A stretch of DNA of 24,510 nt from Tangfeifania sp. (GCA_018400515.1 JAGYMR010000011.1:1-24510); one strand, 5' to 3'. Shown: positions 8,542 through 16,647, counted from the stretch's first letter. Program-made: numbers and translations. The notes: a model not told the origin generated them from the letters alone.

Positions 8542-9990
8542 ATGAAACTATCCCGTTTACAACCACAACCCCTGTTCAGCTATTTTGAAGCGATCTGCCA
8601 GGTTCCGCGGCCTTCAAAAAAAGAGGAGAAGATACGGAATTTTCTCCTTGATTTTGCCCGGGAGAAGAACCTTCCTTCCAAGACCGATGCTGCGGGAAAC
8701 GTATTGATCTCCAAGCCGGCTGCTCCGGGCAGGAAAAATGCCCCTACCGTCATATTGCAGACACACATGGACATGGTGGGGGAAAAAAACAGTGACAAAA
8801 AATTCGATTTTGAGAAAGACCCCATTGACCCGGTCATTCAGGGGGAGTGGCTGAAGGCGGATGGCACCACCCTGGGGGCGGATTGCGGGATCGGAATGGC
8901 GGCACAAATGGCGGTGCTTGCCTCGGAAACCATTCAACACGGTCCGCTCGAATGCCTTTTTACCGTGGATGAAGAGACAGGACTGAGCGGAGCTTTTGCT
9001 CTGGAAACCGGATTCATGACCGGTTCGGTTTTACTGAACCTCGATTCGGAAGATGAAGGCGAAATTTTTATCGGTTGCGCCGGCGGCATTGATACCATGG
9101 CACTGTTTAGTTACAAGACCGAACCGGTTGCCGCGGATAGGAGTGCCTGGAAAATTTCCGTTTCGGGGTTGCTCGGCGGACACTCCGGCGACGACATCCA
9201 TAAAAACCGCGGCAATGCCATCAAAATCCTGACCCGGTTTCTTTGGGATGCAATCCGCGAAAGCAGCCTCCGGCTGGTTTCATTTGACGGGGGGAACCTG
9301 CGAAATGCGATTGCCCGGGAGGCAAAAGCCATCGTGGTTTTTCCCGAAAAGGAAAAAGAAAATATCCTGAAACAATTCGACCAGTTTTCTTCAGAGGTTA
9401 AATTTGAATATGAGATTAACGAACCCGCATTAAAACTGAAAATGGAGCCAGCGGCACCTTCCCGCCCTCAAATTGACCAAAAAACACAGAGAAGCCTTCT
9501 CAATGCCCTCCTGGGCTGTCCCCACGGGATCCTTGAAATGAGCACACGCATGGAAAACATGGTGGAAACTTCCACCAATCTCGCTTCCGTAAAATTTGCA
9601 GAAGACAAGATCATGATAACCACCAGTCAGCGAAGTGAACTGGAAAGCCGGAAAAAGTTCGCTGCCCGGATGGTACGGTCGGTGTTTGAACTGGCAGGTG
9701 CAGAAGTAAACCATTCTGCCGGATACCCCGGATGGGCCCCCAATCCCGATTCAAAAATCCTTGAAACAACGGTCCGGTCTTATAAAAAACTTTTCGGGCA
9801 GGAACCCGTCGTCCGGTCCGTTCACGCGGGACTGGAGTGCGGCCTCTTCCTGGAGAAATACCCCGGGCTCGACATGGTCTCCTTTGGCCCGACCATTAAA
9901 GGAGCCCACTCACCCGATGAGCGGCTCCACATAAAATCCACCGAAAAGTTCTGGAACCATTTGACGGATATCCTGGAAAACATTGTTTAA
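8542..9990 (+). CDS. pepD: Aminoacyl-histidine dipeptidase (M20C, PepD)
   Basis: This is a cytosolic zinc dipeptidase that cleaves Xaa-His and other dipeptides. The start at 8542 gives 482 residues, beginning MKLSRLQPQPLFSYFEAI, which fits the PepD N-terminus; an in-frame ATG at 8509 would overlap queA and is less likely. Metal and catalytic motifs are all present: ILQTHMDMVGE (first zinc His and catalytic Asp), LGADCGIG (bridging Asp), FTVDEETGLSGA (catalytic Glu pair), LLNLDSEDEGEI (second zinc Asp), GGHSGDDIHKNRGNA and, near the C-terminus, FGPTIKGAHSPDERLHI (last zinc His). The length is normal for the family. It follows queA by 4 bp in one operon. No terminator is obvious in the 134-bp convergent gap to nagB. 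Confidence 0.95.
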   Translation: MKLSRLQPQPLFSYFEAICQVPRPSKKEEKIRNFLLDFAREKNLPSKTDAAGNVLISKPAAPGRKNAPTVILQTHMDMVGEKNSDKKFDFEKDPIDPVIQGEWLKADGTTLGADCGIGMAAQMAVLASETIQHGPLECLFTVDEETGLSGAFALETGFMTGSVLLNLDSEDEGEIFIGCAGGIDTMALFSYKTEPVAADRSAWKISVSGLLGGHSGDDIHKNRGNAIKILTRFLWDAIRESSLRLVSFDGGNLRNAIAREAKAIVVFPEKEKENILKQFDQFSSEVKFEYEINEPALKLKMEPAAPSRPQIDQKTQRSLLNALLGCPHGILEMSTRMENMVETSTNLASVKFAEDKIMITTSQRSELESRKKFAARMVRSVFELAGAEVNHSAGYPGWAPNPDSKILETTVRSYKKLFGQEPVVRSVHAGLECGLFLEKYPGLDMVSFGPTIKGAHSPDERLHIKSTEKFWNHLTDILENIV

Positions 9991-10124
9991 TCCGGATCAG
10001 TGGGTTGGTTCTGTCCCCGGAAAGGATGGACCGGTGACCTTTTTAACAAATCATCCGGTGAAAAGCAGCCGCGCCCTCGGTACCGGAAAATCAGAACGGG
10101 TCCGGGGACTGAAAACGATCCTTT

Positions 10125-10886
10125 TCAGGAGAGTTTCGAGGCAGCCTCAGGATCGAGATATAAAACGGCACCGGCATGTTTCCTGAGGATGGTGGCCGGA
10201 CAACGAGTTGATATGGATGCATTCAGGGTATTAAAAACAGCTTCGGCTTTTCGTTTATCCGGTACCACACAACTGATTGCCCTGCACCCCATGATGGCCG
10301 GGATGGTAAGCGACAAAGCCTCTTTAGGAACGTCCTCCAGGGTTGGGAACCAGCCTTCCCCCAGTTGCTGCCTGCGGCATGCCGCATCGAGCTGCACCAC
10401 TTTTACCAGCCGGGGGTCATCAAAATCAGCGACGGGAGGGTCATTAAAAGCAATATGGCCGTTCTCACCAATCCCGATACAGGCGACATCAATGGGGTGC
10501 TTTCGCAGCAAATCTTCGTACCGGGCAGCTTCGGCCGCTGCATCCGGGGCGTCCCCCTCCAGGTAATGAACCTCTCCGGGCTGCACCTCCTCAAGGATAC
10601 GCTCTTTCAGGTATTTCCGAAAACTGGCCGGATGTGTTTCCGGCAATCCCTTGTATTCATCAAGATGGAAAACGGTTACCTTTTCCCAAGGAATGGCCTG
10701 CTTCCGGAGATGCGTCAAAAATTGAAACTGCGAAGCACCGGTGGCCAGGATCAGATGGGCCTTTCCGTTTTTTTCGATGGCTGCATTCAGAATACCTGCC
10801 ACCTGAGCAGCAGCGGCTTTCCCCATCATATCGGCATTTTCAAAAACCCTTACACGGAGTTTTCCTTTGAAAAAATCAGTCTTCAT
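10125..10886 (-). CDS. nagB: NagB-like glucosamine-6-phosphate deaminase/isomerase
   Basis: The 253-residue protein belongs to the NagB/6-phosphogluconolactonase fold: LATGASQFQ (phosphate loop, about 47-55), VFHLDEYKGL (72-81, containing the Asp that acts as base in NagB), and CIGIGENGHIAFNDPP (136-151). Compared with the E. coli triad, the Asp of the GxGxDGH motif is Asn142 and the Glu of NEP is Asp149, while His144 is kept. It has no signal peptide, so it should act in the cytoplasm, converting glucosamine-6-phosphate or a related amino-sugar phosphate to a ketose phosphate and ammonia. It lies 130 bp downstream of the Nramp gene on the same strand and close to a nagA homologue, which supports an amino-sugar role. 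The exact substrate is uncertain because of the substitutions. Confidence 0.85.
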   Translation of the reverse strand: MKTDFFKGKLRVRVFENADMMGKAAAAQVAGILNAAIEKNGKAHLILATGASQFQFLTHLRKQAIPWEKVTVFHLDEYKGLPETHPASFRKYLKERILEEVQPGEVHYLEGDAPDAAAEAARYEDLLRKHPIDVACIGIGENGHIAFNDPPVADFDDPRLVKVVQLDAACRRQQLGEGWFPTLEDVPKEALSLTIPAIMGCRAISCVVPDKRKAEAVFNTLNASISTRCPATILRKHAGAVLYLDPEAASKLS

Positions 10887-10969
10887 CTGAAAATAATTTA
10901 TTTAAATATCTAATAATAAACCATCTATAAAATCTCTTTTTTAAGGGGTCTCATCCCTTGAACTCCGCA

Positions 10970-10995
10970 AACTTTTTTCTGTAACTAAAAAAGTT
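10970..10995. repeat. AT-rich inverted repeat between nagB and the Nramp gene
   Basis: AACTTTTTT (10970-10978) and AAAAAAGTT (10987-10995) form a 9-bp inverted repeat around an 8-nt spacer. It could act as a weak end-of-transcript structure for the Nramp gene, but the stem is almost all A-T. No clear promoter for nagB is visible in this gap. Confidence 0.4.
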
Positions 10996-11016
10996 AGCAA
11001 AAAAATCCACCAGCTT

Positions 11017-12255
11017 TCACAACAATTCGGTAACGGCAAACCAAGTGGTTAAAAAGGAAAAAAGCACCACCGCCGCAATCCCTGCATTTTCCCGGAAATT
11101 TGCCTTGTGGTTTCCCATCAGTTTTGTCCGGTTTATCAGCAATAAAACAGGAATGGATACAGCGGGAAGGATCACGGCCTGGAAGGCTTGTGAAAAGACC
11201 ATCAGGGCCGGCGGGCGCTGCTCAAGAAAAATGCTCCCGAAAGCAAAAAGCATGGCAAAAAATATCAATCCACGCGATTGGGCGGAGTGGATATTCCGGG
11301 GTTTCCCGGTATAATCAGCGATCAGCCAGGGTGCAATCAGCACGATTGGAAAGATTGTAGACAGACCGGCTCCCACGATCCCCAGAATTAAAATGAAGGC
11401 CGCTGCATTGCCACCGATCGGTTCAAAAAGGTGGATCATCTCAACGGTATCTTCCAGCTTCAATCCCACTATATGAAGGGTTCCGGCAGCAACAGCCATA
11501 ATAACCCCGCTAAGAAACAACATCATTGTTGCCGACACAAAAGCATCCCTTTTTTCTGCCTTCAGATGCCTGATGGTCCACCCTTTTTCGGCCACCACGG
11601 TACTTCGCATTACAAAAACAGCGGCAGAACAGGTGGTGCCAGCAATCGCAGCTGCCAGTCCAAAAGCCCCGGGCGTATCCGGTATTCCGGGCACCAACCC
11701 TTCAGCGATCACCGTAAAATCGGGACGGACCATGAAAAATACCACGATAAAAGAGAGACCCATAAAAATGACAAACACCGTCAGCACCTTTTCAAAGGTC
11801 TTATAGCGCCCGAACCACAACAATACATAAAGGCCGGCAGCAAGCACCAGAATAATCCAGCCACGGTGAACCAGCCGGTTATTGAACAACAAACGAATGG
11901 CTTCCTGAACCAGATCAGCCACAATCCCCATCACCCCCATCAGTGCAAGCAGCTCGCCGATAATCAGGGCCACAAGAATGTACAGGGAGAGTACCCAACC
12001 GTACCTGAACTCCCGTTTGATGTTGGTAAGGGCTGTCCTTCCCGAGACCAGGGTAACTTTTCCGTAAGCAACCATCAGCACAAAAGTAAAAATACAGGAA
12101 AGCACCAGGGCCCAGAACAGTTCCATCCCGTGTTCTGCGCCTGTCTTGGCCATGGTGGTTACACTGCCTGTACCAATGTTATAGCCGATGAGAAAAAGCC
12201 CCGGACCAACTGCAGCCAAGGCAACGATGATTTTTCGAAAAACCGGTTTCGCCAT
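11017..12255 (-). CDS. Divergent Nramp-family membrane transporter
   Basis: The 412-residue protein has about eleven hydrophobic spans and the Nramp layout, starting GPGLFLIGYNIGTGSVTTM in TM1. The canonical TM1 metal motif DPGN is replaced by an N-I-G-T-G-S stretch, and the canonical TM6 MPH motif is absent (segment CSAAVFVMRSTVVAEKGW). Such changes are seen in Nramp relatives that do not carry classical transition-metal substrates, so Mg2+ or a non-metal role is possible; that is inference. The frame is open upstream to a TTG at 12321 inside nagA, but the ATG at 12255 fits the family N-terminus better and lies 43 nt after the nagA stop. It is in the same-strand cluster as nagA, so co-expression with the sugar genes is likely. 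Confidence 0.85.
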   Translation of the reverse strand: MAKPVFRKIIVALAAVGPGLFLIGYNIGTGSVTTMAKTGAEHGMELFWALVLSCIFTFVLMVAYGKVTLVSGRTALTNIKREFRYGWVLSLYILVALIIGELLALMGVMGIVADLVQEAIRLLFNNRLVHRGWIILVLAAGLYVLLWFGRYKTFEKVLTVFVIFMGLSFIVVFFMVRPDFTVIAEGLVPGIPDTPGAFGLAAAIAGTTCSAAVFVMRSTVVAEKGWTIRHLKAEKRDAFVSATMMLFLSGVIMAVAAGTLHIVGLKLEDTVEMIHLFEPIGGNAAAFILILGIVGAGLSTIFPIVLIAPWLIADYTGKPRNIHSAQSRGLIFFAMLFAFGSIFLEQRPPALMVFSQAFQAVILPAVSIPVLLLINRTKLMGNHKANFRENAGIAAVVLFSFLTTWFAVTELL

Positions 12256-12298
12256 TGCATTCAAATCATTAAAAGGTGAATAATTGTTATATTCAATG

Positions 12299-13552
12299 CT
12301 AGTTGGAAGAGCCCTCTTCAAATACCAGCTTTCCCTTCACCCAGGTTTTTTGCACTTTCACCTCATGGTTTTCCAGGGTAAAAAGAACCAGGTCGGCACG
12401 TTTACCGGGTTCCAGTGTTCCGCGGTCATTCATCCCGTAAAGTTTCGCCTGGTTGGTACTGGCCATTTGGACGGCTTCGGCCAGCGAACAGCCGGTCACG
12501 CTCATCACGTGCCCCACTCCTTTGGTTATGGAGGATGCCGATCCGTAAAGCACGTTCTGGGCAGGATAACGCAGCATTCCCCCTTCGGTCAGCTCAATGG
12601 TTTCCCCGGTTTCGGTCTTGAATATACCGGGTTCCAACGCTGCATAATGGGTTACGTCCGAAGTGATAATGGTCTTCCCGGTTCCTTTAACCTTGTAAAA
12701 AGTCCGGATCTCCTCGGGCAGCAGGTGAAATCCATCGCAGATGATGCTGATATGCAGGCGGTCGTCCGCCAGCTGCGACCAGAAGGGATTCCGGTGCCGG
12801 TTGATCATGTTGGCTGCGCCGTTTCCCAGGTGGGTAGCGATCTTTGCCCCGCGGTCGATGGCTTCTGTGACAATAGCTGCGGATGCATTGTGGTGTCCGA
12901 GAGCCACCAGGATCCCTTTTCGGCTGCACCGGGTAATGAAATCCAGGGCCCCCTCCATTTCAGGAGCCAGCGTGACCTGCAAAATTTTTCCACCCGAAGC
13001 CTCGTAAAACCGCATAAACTCCTCCCAGTCGGGTAATTTTACAAACCGGCGGGGATGAGCGCCGCGATAACCGTCCTCAGGATTGATGTAAGGTCCCTCC
13101 AGATGAAAACCCGGAATGGAGCCAAGCAATGCCTCATTGTTTACTGCGCGGGCCAGCACTTTAAAATTTTTTTCCAGCACATCCGGACTGTTGGTTGTAA
13201 GTGTGGGCAGATAGGTGGTCACACCATGTTTCCACAACGCCCGGGTTGCTTTCTCCACGCCTTCGTCCGAAAGGTCGCTGCCCCCCAGCGAAAAAGAAAC
13301 ACCTGCAAACCCGTTCACCTGGTTGTCGAAAAAGCCGGGGGCAATGTATAAACCGGAATCTATCTCCCCCTCCCTGAGCCGGGCAATTTCCTGAATAATT
13401 CCCCCATCGATCGTCAGCTGAACCGGTTGTTTTGTAAAATAGTGGATTCCTTTTACCATTTGCTGGGCTTTAACAGGATTCAAAAAAAAGAGAAAGAAAA
13501 AAATGACGACTCCCCCACCTAGTGCCAGGGGAAAAAAACGTTTTGGTACCAT
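12299..13552 (-). CDS. nagA: Exported N-acetylglucosamine-6-phosphate deacetylase homologue (NagA-like)
   Basis: The catalytic core is a NagA amidohydrolase: PGFFDNQVNGFAG (72-84), HLEGPY with Glu152, GHHNA with His220/221, THLGNGAANMINRHRNPFW with His241, ICDGFH, and TSDVTH with catalytic Asp299. Unusually, residues 1-29 form a strong signal peptide: basic start VPKRFF, a long hydrophobic run GGGVVIFFFLFFL and a PVKA-QQ cleavage-like site. NagA normally works in the cytoplasm on GlcNAc-6-phosphate. Met32 (ATG at 13459-13457) would yield a 386-residue protein starting MVKGIHYFTKQPVQ, the usual NagA N-terminus, so a cytoplasmic form from an internal start is possible. Neither start has a clear Shine-Dalgarno. 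If exported, it may deacetylate a non-phosphorylated sugar in the periplasm. It lies between a Gfo/Idh relic and the Nramp gene. Confidence 0.9.
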   Translation of the reverse strand: MVPKRFFPLALGGGVVIFFFLFFLNPVKAQQMVKGIHYFTKQPVQLTIDGGIIQEIARLREGEIDSGLYIAPGFFDNQVNGFAGVSFSLGGSDLSDEGVEKATRALWKHGVTTYLPTLTTNSPDVLEKNFKVLARAVNNEALLGSIPGFHLEGPYINPEDGYRGAHPRRFVKLPDWEEFMRFYEASGGKILQVTLAPEMEGALDFITRCSRKGILVALGHHNASAAIVTEAIDRGAKIATHLGNGAANMINRHRNPFWSQLADDRLHISIICDGFHLLPEEIRTFYKVKGTGKTIITSDVTHYAALEPGIFKTETGETIELTEGGMLRYPAQNVLYGSASSITKGVGHVMSVTGCSLAEAVQMASTNQAKLYGMNDRGTLEPGKRADLVLFTLENHEVKVQKTWVKGKLVFEEGSSN

Positions 13553-13567
13553 ACGGTCGGTTTTTAA

Positions 13568-13731
13568 TTATTTAAGCATTAAAATTTTAAAATTTTCAGC
13601 ACCAATGATACCGATCCGGATATTTTTTTCGGGGGCTCAGTATATGCCCCGGAGGTAATGGCTCCCGGAACGACAGCAGCCAGTCCGGTACCCTTTGCAG
13701 CTGTTTTAATAAAATGGCTTCTGGATGTCAT
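13568..13731 (-). pseudogene. Frameshifted, truncated remnant of a Gfo/Idh/MocA oxidoreductase gene
   Basis: On the - strand an ATG at 13731 begins MTSRSHFIKTAAKGTGLAAV, a Tat-like export signal similar to those of Bacteroidota Gfo/Idh enzymes, although the second Arg of the pair is Ser. The frame passes an A7 run (13628-13622) and stops at 13581-13579 after 50 residues. One added A at the run would instead read NIRIGIIGAENFKILMLK, the typical start of a Gfo/Idh Rossmann fold (IRIGIIG), before a stop at 13570-13568. The remaining 350 or more residues of such an enzyme are absent. It sits between an intact Gfo/Idh gene and nagA, which suggests deletion of a once tandem paralogue. Confidence 0.7.
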
Positions 13732-13741
13732 TTTGATTCGT

Positions 13742-15094
13742 TTAAAGTTTCATTTCCCAGCCTTTTTCATACGCGCGGGACCAGAATTTCCGCGCTTTTG
13801 AATCATTGATAATCCGGCCGGTTTCAGGATCGATGTCGAGGGAATGCCCCACCCGCTGGGCAATGTTTCCCAGCTGCACCAGCAGGGTACTTTTATGGCC
13901 CGATTCGATGCCGGCCACAAGGGGTTCCCCGCTCCGGATGTTGTTAAAAAGATTCCGGATATGCAGGGCATCCAGGTGGCTCGACGGATTTGCGGCATCC
14001 CGCGGGTCGATTTTCTTTGTGCCTTCCACCTGTTTTACAACATTATTCTCCGGGTCAAAAACGGTATAGGCATTGCCTCCCGGAATGAACAAACTTCCTT
14101 TATCTCCGTAAAAAATAACTCCAACCGAACTGCCTTCAATGGGTTTGGGATTGCAGCTCCGGCCTTCCCAGCTCATGGTGATGTTCCCCGGGAAATCGAG
14201 GGAGATTACCTGGGTATCGGGGGTTTCCCAATCGTCATGGTAGTGGTACCGGCCGCCGTTGGAACTCACCTTTTCGGGATAATCCACCCCGAATCCCCAG
14301 CGAAGCAGATCGATCATGTGGGTTCCGTTATTGAGGGCCTCCCCGGTACCCCAATGCCAGAACCAATGCCAGTTGTAATGAACAATGTTATCCTGGTACG
14401 CCTTCCGGGGAGCAGGCCCCTGCCACAGGTCCCAGTTCAGCCAGCCGGGAACAGCCACTTTTTTCCCTTCGCCAATGGGACCGCGGTTGTTGGTGTACCA
14501 CCCTTTCCCAAAATAGGGGCGGCCAATAATTCCGTTTTTCAATTCTTTGATGCCCTGTACCACATTCGGGTATGAACGGCGCTGATTGCCCATCTGCATC
14601 GCCCGCCTATACCGTTTTGCCGCGGCAATCAGCATCTCCCCCTCCGCAGGATTGTGGCTACAGGGTTTCTCCAGGTAAACATGTTTTCCGGCCTCCATGG
14701 CAAGCAAGGCAGCCGGTGCATGCCAGTGATCGGGAGCTGCGATGACCAGCAGATCAACATCCTTGCTTTCCAGGGACTTCCGGAAATCTTCAAAGCCGCG
14801 GGGAATGGCATCCTGAACCTTCCTGATGCGGGCGGCACACGATTCCATTGCCCGGGAATCAACATCACAAATGTGGATGACCTCACTATCCTCCTGAAAA
14901 GCAAAATTCTGCGCGAGTGCATTCCCCCGGGAATGGACGCCCATAACCGACACCCGGAGCTTTTCATTGGCCCCCATGATCCGGCGGTAACCTGAAGCGC
15001 TGAAACCGGGCAGAATACCTCCTGCCACGATGGCCGCCGAAGCACCTGCCGATTTTTTAATAAAATCCCTTCGTGAATTTTTAGTATGGTCCAT
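13742..15094 (-). CDS. Tat-exported Gfo/Idh/MocA family oxidoreductase
   Basis: The 450-residue protein starts with a twin-arginine signal, NSRRDFIKKSAGASAA (residues 6-21), followed by a hydrophobic stretch to about residue 34, so it should be folded with its nucleotide and exported to the periplasm. The Rossmann domain begins near LRVSVMGVHSRGNALA (46-61), the catalytic Lys is in YLEKPCSHNP (Lys143), and the second-domain GTHMIDLLRWG segment (257-267) carries the conserved His. Members oxidise or reduce sugars and glycosides with NAD(P); in Bacteroidota several act in 3-keto-glycoside chemistry. Context with an exported DUF1080 protein and a NagA homologue fits glycoside processing, though the substrate is unknown. 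The gene lies 24 nt after lacI, so the two are co-transcribed. Confidence 0.94.
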   Translation of the reverse strand: MDHTKNSRRDFIKKSAGASAAIVAGGILPGFSASGYRRIMGANEKLRVSVMGVHSRGNALAQNFAFQEDSEVIHICDVDSRAMESCAARIRKVQDAIPRGFEDFRKSLESKDVDLLVIAAPDHWHAPAALLAMEAGKHVYLEKPCSHNPAEGEMLIAAAKRYRRAMQMGNQRRSYPNVVQGIKELKNGIIGRPYFGKGWYTNNRGPIGEGKKVAVPGWLNWDLWQGPAPRKAYQDNIVHYNWHWFWHWGTGEALNNGTHMIDLLRWGFGVDYPEKVSSNGGRYHYHDDWETPDTQVISLDFPGNITMSWEGRSCNPKPIEGSSVGVIFYGDKGSLFIPGGNAYTVFDPENNVVKQVEGTKKIDPRDAANPSSHLDALHIRNLFNNIRSGEPLVAGIESGHKSTLLVQLGNIAQRVGHSLDIDPETGRIINDSKARKFWSRAYEKGWEMKL

Positions 15095-15118
15095 ATTGAT
15101 TTAATTTGTTGTGTTGCC

Positions 15119-16210
15119 TTAATTCTTTTTCGTTTCACCGGCATTAAGCCGGTTGAATTCAAGATAATAATCCAGGTTCTCGCGGATGATGATATCCAGC
15201 GAAACATATTGCACCTTATCCGGCACCTTTTTAAATACAAAATGATCAAAGAGGGTTTGAACAGCACGTTTCCCCTGTTGAAACGGACTTTGGGAGATGA
15301 GGTAATCGATTCCCCCGTTTTTTACATGACAAATATTATCTTCCACCAGATCGTACCCCACCAGCCGGATATCCAACTCATGCGCCCGATGGAATTCAGA
15401 AATCAAAAACGATTTGGAATTGGTAACAAACACTCCTTTTACACCGGGGTTTTTAATGTAAAACTTTGTCAGTTCCCTGAAAACCGTCTCCTTCCGGGTG
15501 GAATTAATCGTAAATGCATGAATGGAATTCCTGGCACCCTTTTGACTGAAAAATGCCCTGAATCCCTCCTCCATCCGGTGAAGTGCAGAAGCATTCCCAA
15601 ACCCTTTAACCATGTTTACAATGAGTATTTCCCCATTTTCGGGCAAAACCGTATCCAACAGCTTCCCGGCAATAAATGCGCTGCGTTTAACATCGGGGCC
15701 GATGTACGAAAGGCTCTGCTCCCCGGGCAAATCGGCATCAATAAAAACAAACGGAATGCCCTGGTTTTTCAATTTTTTTACAAAATTTTTGCTCTCCTGA
15801 AGAAAGAGTGGAGCCAGTACTACTCCATCGGGACCGGTTTTCAGAATTCCATTTGCTTTTTGGCTGAAGGAGACTTCATCAAATTGATCGTAAAAATAGT
15901 AATCCGTGTTGATCCCGAAATCCTCAAACTGGGTTGTTGCCATTTTGATTCCCTGAAGTGGCATCGCCCAGTAATGATTTGCGGAGGGTGCGGCAGGGAT
16001 CAGTACAGCAATGGAAAAGTTCTTTCCCAAAGCAAGGGTGCGTGCAAGCATGTTGGGATTAAAATTCAGAGAGGCAATGGCCGCTTCCACACGTTTTCTT
16101 TTTTCGGGCGAAACCCTTCCCCTGTTGTGGATTACCCGGTCGATGGTGCCGGCCGAAACATTTGCATGCCGGGCAACATCCTGAATGGTTATTTTCCTCG
16201 TTTTGTCCAC
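15119..16210 (-). CDS. LacI-family transcriptional regulator
   Basis: The 363-residue protein has an N-terminal LacI helix-turn-helix, ITIQDVARHANVSAGTIDRV (8-27), then the hinge region (NFNPNMLARTLALGK) and a periplasmic-binding-protein-like sensor domain. The HTH Ser-Ala-Gly-Thr-Ile recognition region differs from the usual S-x-x-T-V-S pattern, as often seen in Bacteroidota members. The start is GTG at 16210; upstream in frame is a TAA with no other start codon. It most likely binds the two palindromes at 16273-16286 and 16389-16402 and responds to a sugar or its derivative. It heads a - strand series with the Gfo/Idh, nagA-like and Nramp genes, all presumably its targets along with itself. 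Confidence 0.95.
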   Translation of the reverse strand: MDKTRKITIQDVARHANVSAGTIDRVIHNRGRVSPEKRKRVEAAIASLNFNPNMLARTLALGKNFSIAVLIPAAPSANHYWAMPLQGIKMATTQFEDFGINTDYYFYDQFDEVSFSQKANGILKTGPDGVVLAPLFLQESKNFVKKLKNQGIPFVFIDADLPGEQSLSYIGPDVKRSAFIAGKLLDTVLPENGEILIVNMVKGFGNASALHRMEEGFRAFFSQKGARNSIHAFTINSTRKETVFRELTKFYIKNPGVKGVFVTNSKSFLISEFHRAHELDIRLVGYDLVEDNICHVKNGGIDYLISQSPFQQGKRAVQTLFDHFVFKKVPDKVQYVSLDIIIRENLDYYLEFNRLNAGETKKN

Positions 16211-16234
16211 AGGTTGTTCATCAAATTTCCATTA

Positions 16235-16265
16235 CAATGATAATAAAATGATAATCAAATACAAA
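16235..16265 (-). promoter_or_regulatory. Candidate promoter of the lacI operon
   Basis: On the - strand TTTG (16265-16262) and TATCATTG (16242-16235) are separated by exactly 19 bp; the -7 box matches TAnnTTTG at all but one fixed position. Transcription would begin near 16229, about 20 nt before the GTG start of lacI. Confidence 0.5.
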
Positions 16266-16272
16266 AGAAAAA

Positions 16273-16286
16273 TGTGTGCGCACACA
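16273..16286. promoter_or_regulatory. LacI-type operator O1
   Basis: TGTGTGCGCACACA is a perfect 14-bp palindrome with a central CG, the form of a LacI-family operator. It lies just upstream of the -33 box of the lacI promoter, centred near -50. Confidence 0.7.
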
Positions 16287-16388
16287 CCATTGAAGCTATA
16301 AGGAAGAACTGCATTCGAAATAAATTACTTAAAATGAGAATTTTAATATTTAATGACTTTTTTGCGAATATGTTATAAAACAGCAAAA

Positions 16389-16402
16389 TGTGTCCGCACA
16401 CA
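16389..16402. promoter_or_regulatory. LacI-type operator O2
   Basis: TGTGTCCGCACACA matches O1 at 13 of 14 positions, and the flanks also agree (AAAA before, C after). Centre-to-centre distance to O1 is 116 bp, close to eleven helical turns, which would place both sites on the same face of the DNA. Confidence 0.68.
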
Positions 16403-16647
16403 CTTTTTGCGAATCCGCCGGAAGTTTTGTTTTTCGCCAGAAATTTCCGCAACAACTTTTCTATCGCCCATCGGGTCCGCTTATGAACTTATAAGGATAA
16501 ATTTTGTTTATGTTGAAAGATTTAAAACTAAACAAATAATATTCAGATGCCCCCATGAAGGGTGTTGTTTTATTTTAAAGGTGACGGCACAAAAGGGAAT
16601 GAATGCGAGTTCCATTGGTAACCATTGAAAATCATTAATAAGAACAC

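Larger units (their letters stand above)
16211..16647. other. Divergent intergenic region between lacI and the SDR gene
   Basis: This 437-bp non-coding stretch holds the lacI promoter and the two operators in its left half. The right half (about 16403-16647) is AT-rich; I found no convincing TTTG/TAnnTTTG promoter for the SDR gene, only a loose TAAATTTTG near 16497-16505. Short open frames here have no recognisable content. Confidence 0.6.

Noticed and set aside
10013..10109. 9-bp inverted repeat GTCCCCGGA / TCCGGGGAC between pepD and nagB
   Set aside because: The arms are 79 bp apart with no T-run or other sign of a terminator, so it may be chance.
11431..12279. 282-codon open frame on the + strand
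   Set aside because: It is rich in His, Gln, Asn and Lys because it is the antisense of hydrophobic Nramp membrane segments.
12256..12321. Upstream extension of the Nramp gene to a TTG at 12321
   Set aside because: It would overlap nagA and add 22 residues not expected for the family; the ATG at 12255 fits better.
15086..16240. 384-codon open frame on the + strand
   Set aside because: It lies antisense to the clear LacI-family gene, has no recognisable domain, and its composition is that of a complementary shadow.
16255..16455. 66-codon open frame on the - strand upstream of lacI
   Set aside because: It covers the two operator palindromes, has a low-complexity hydrophobic product and no ribosome-binding site.
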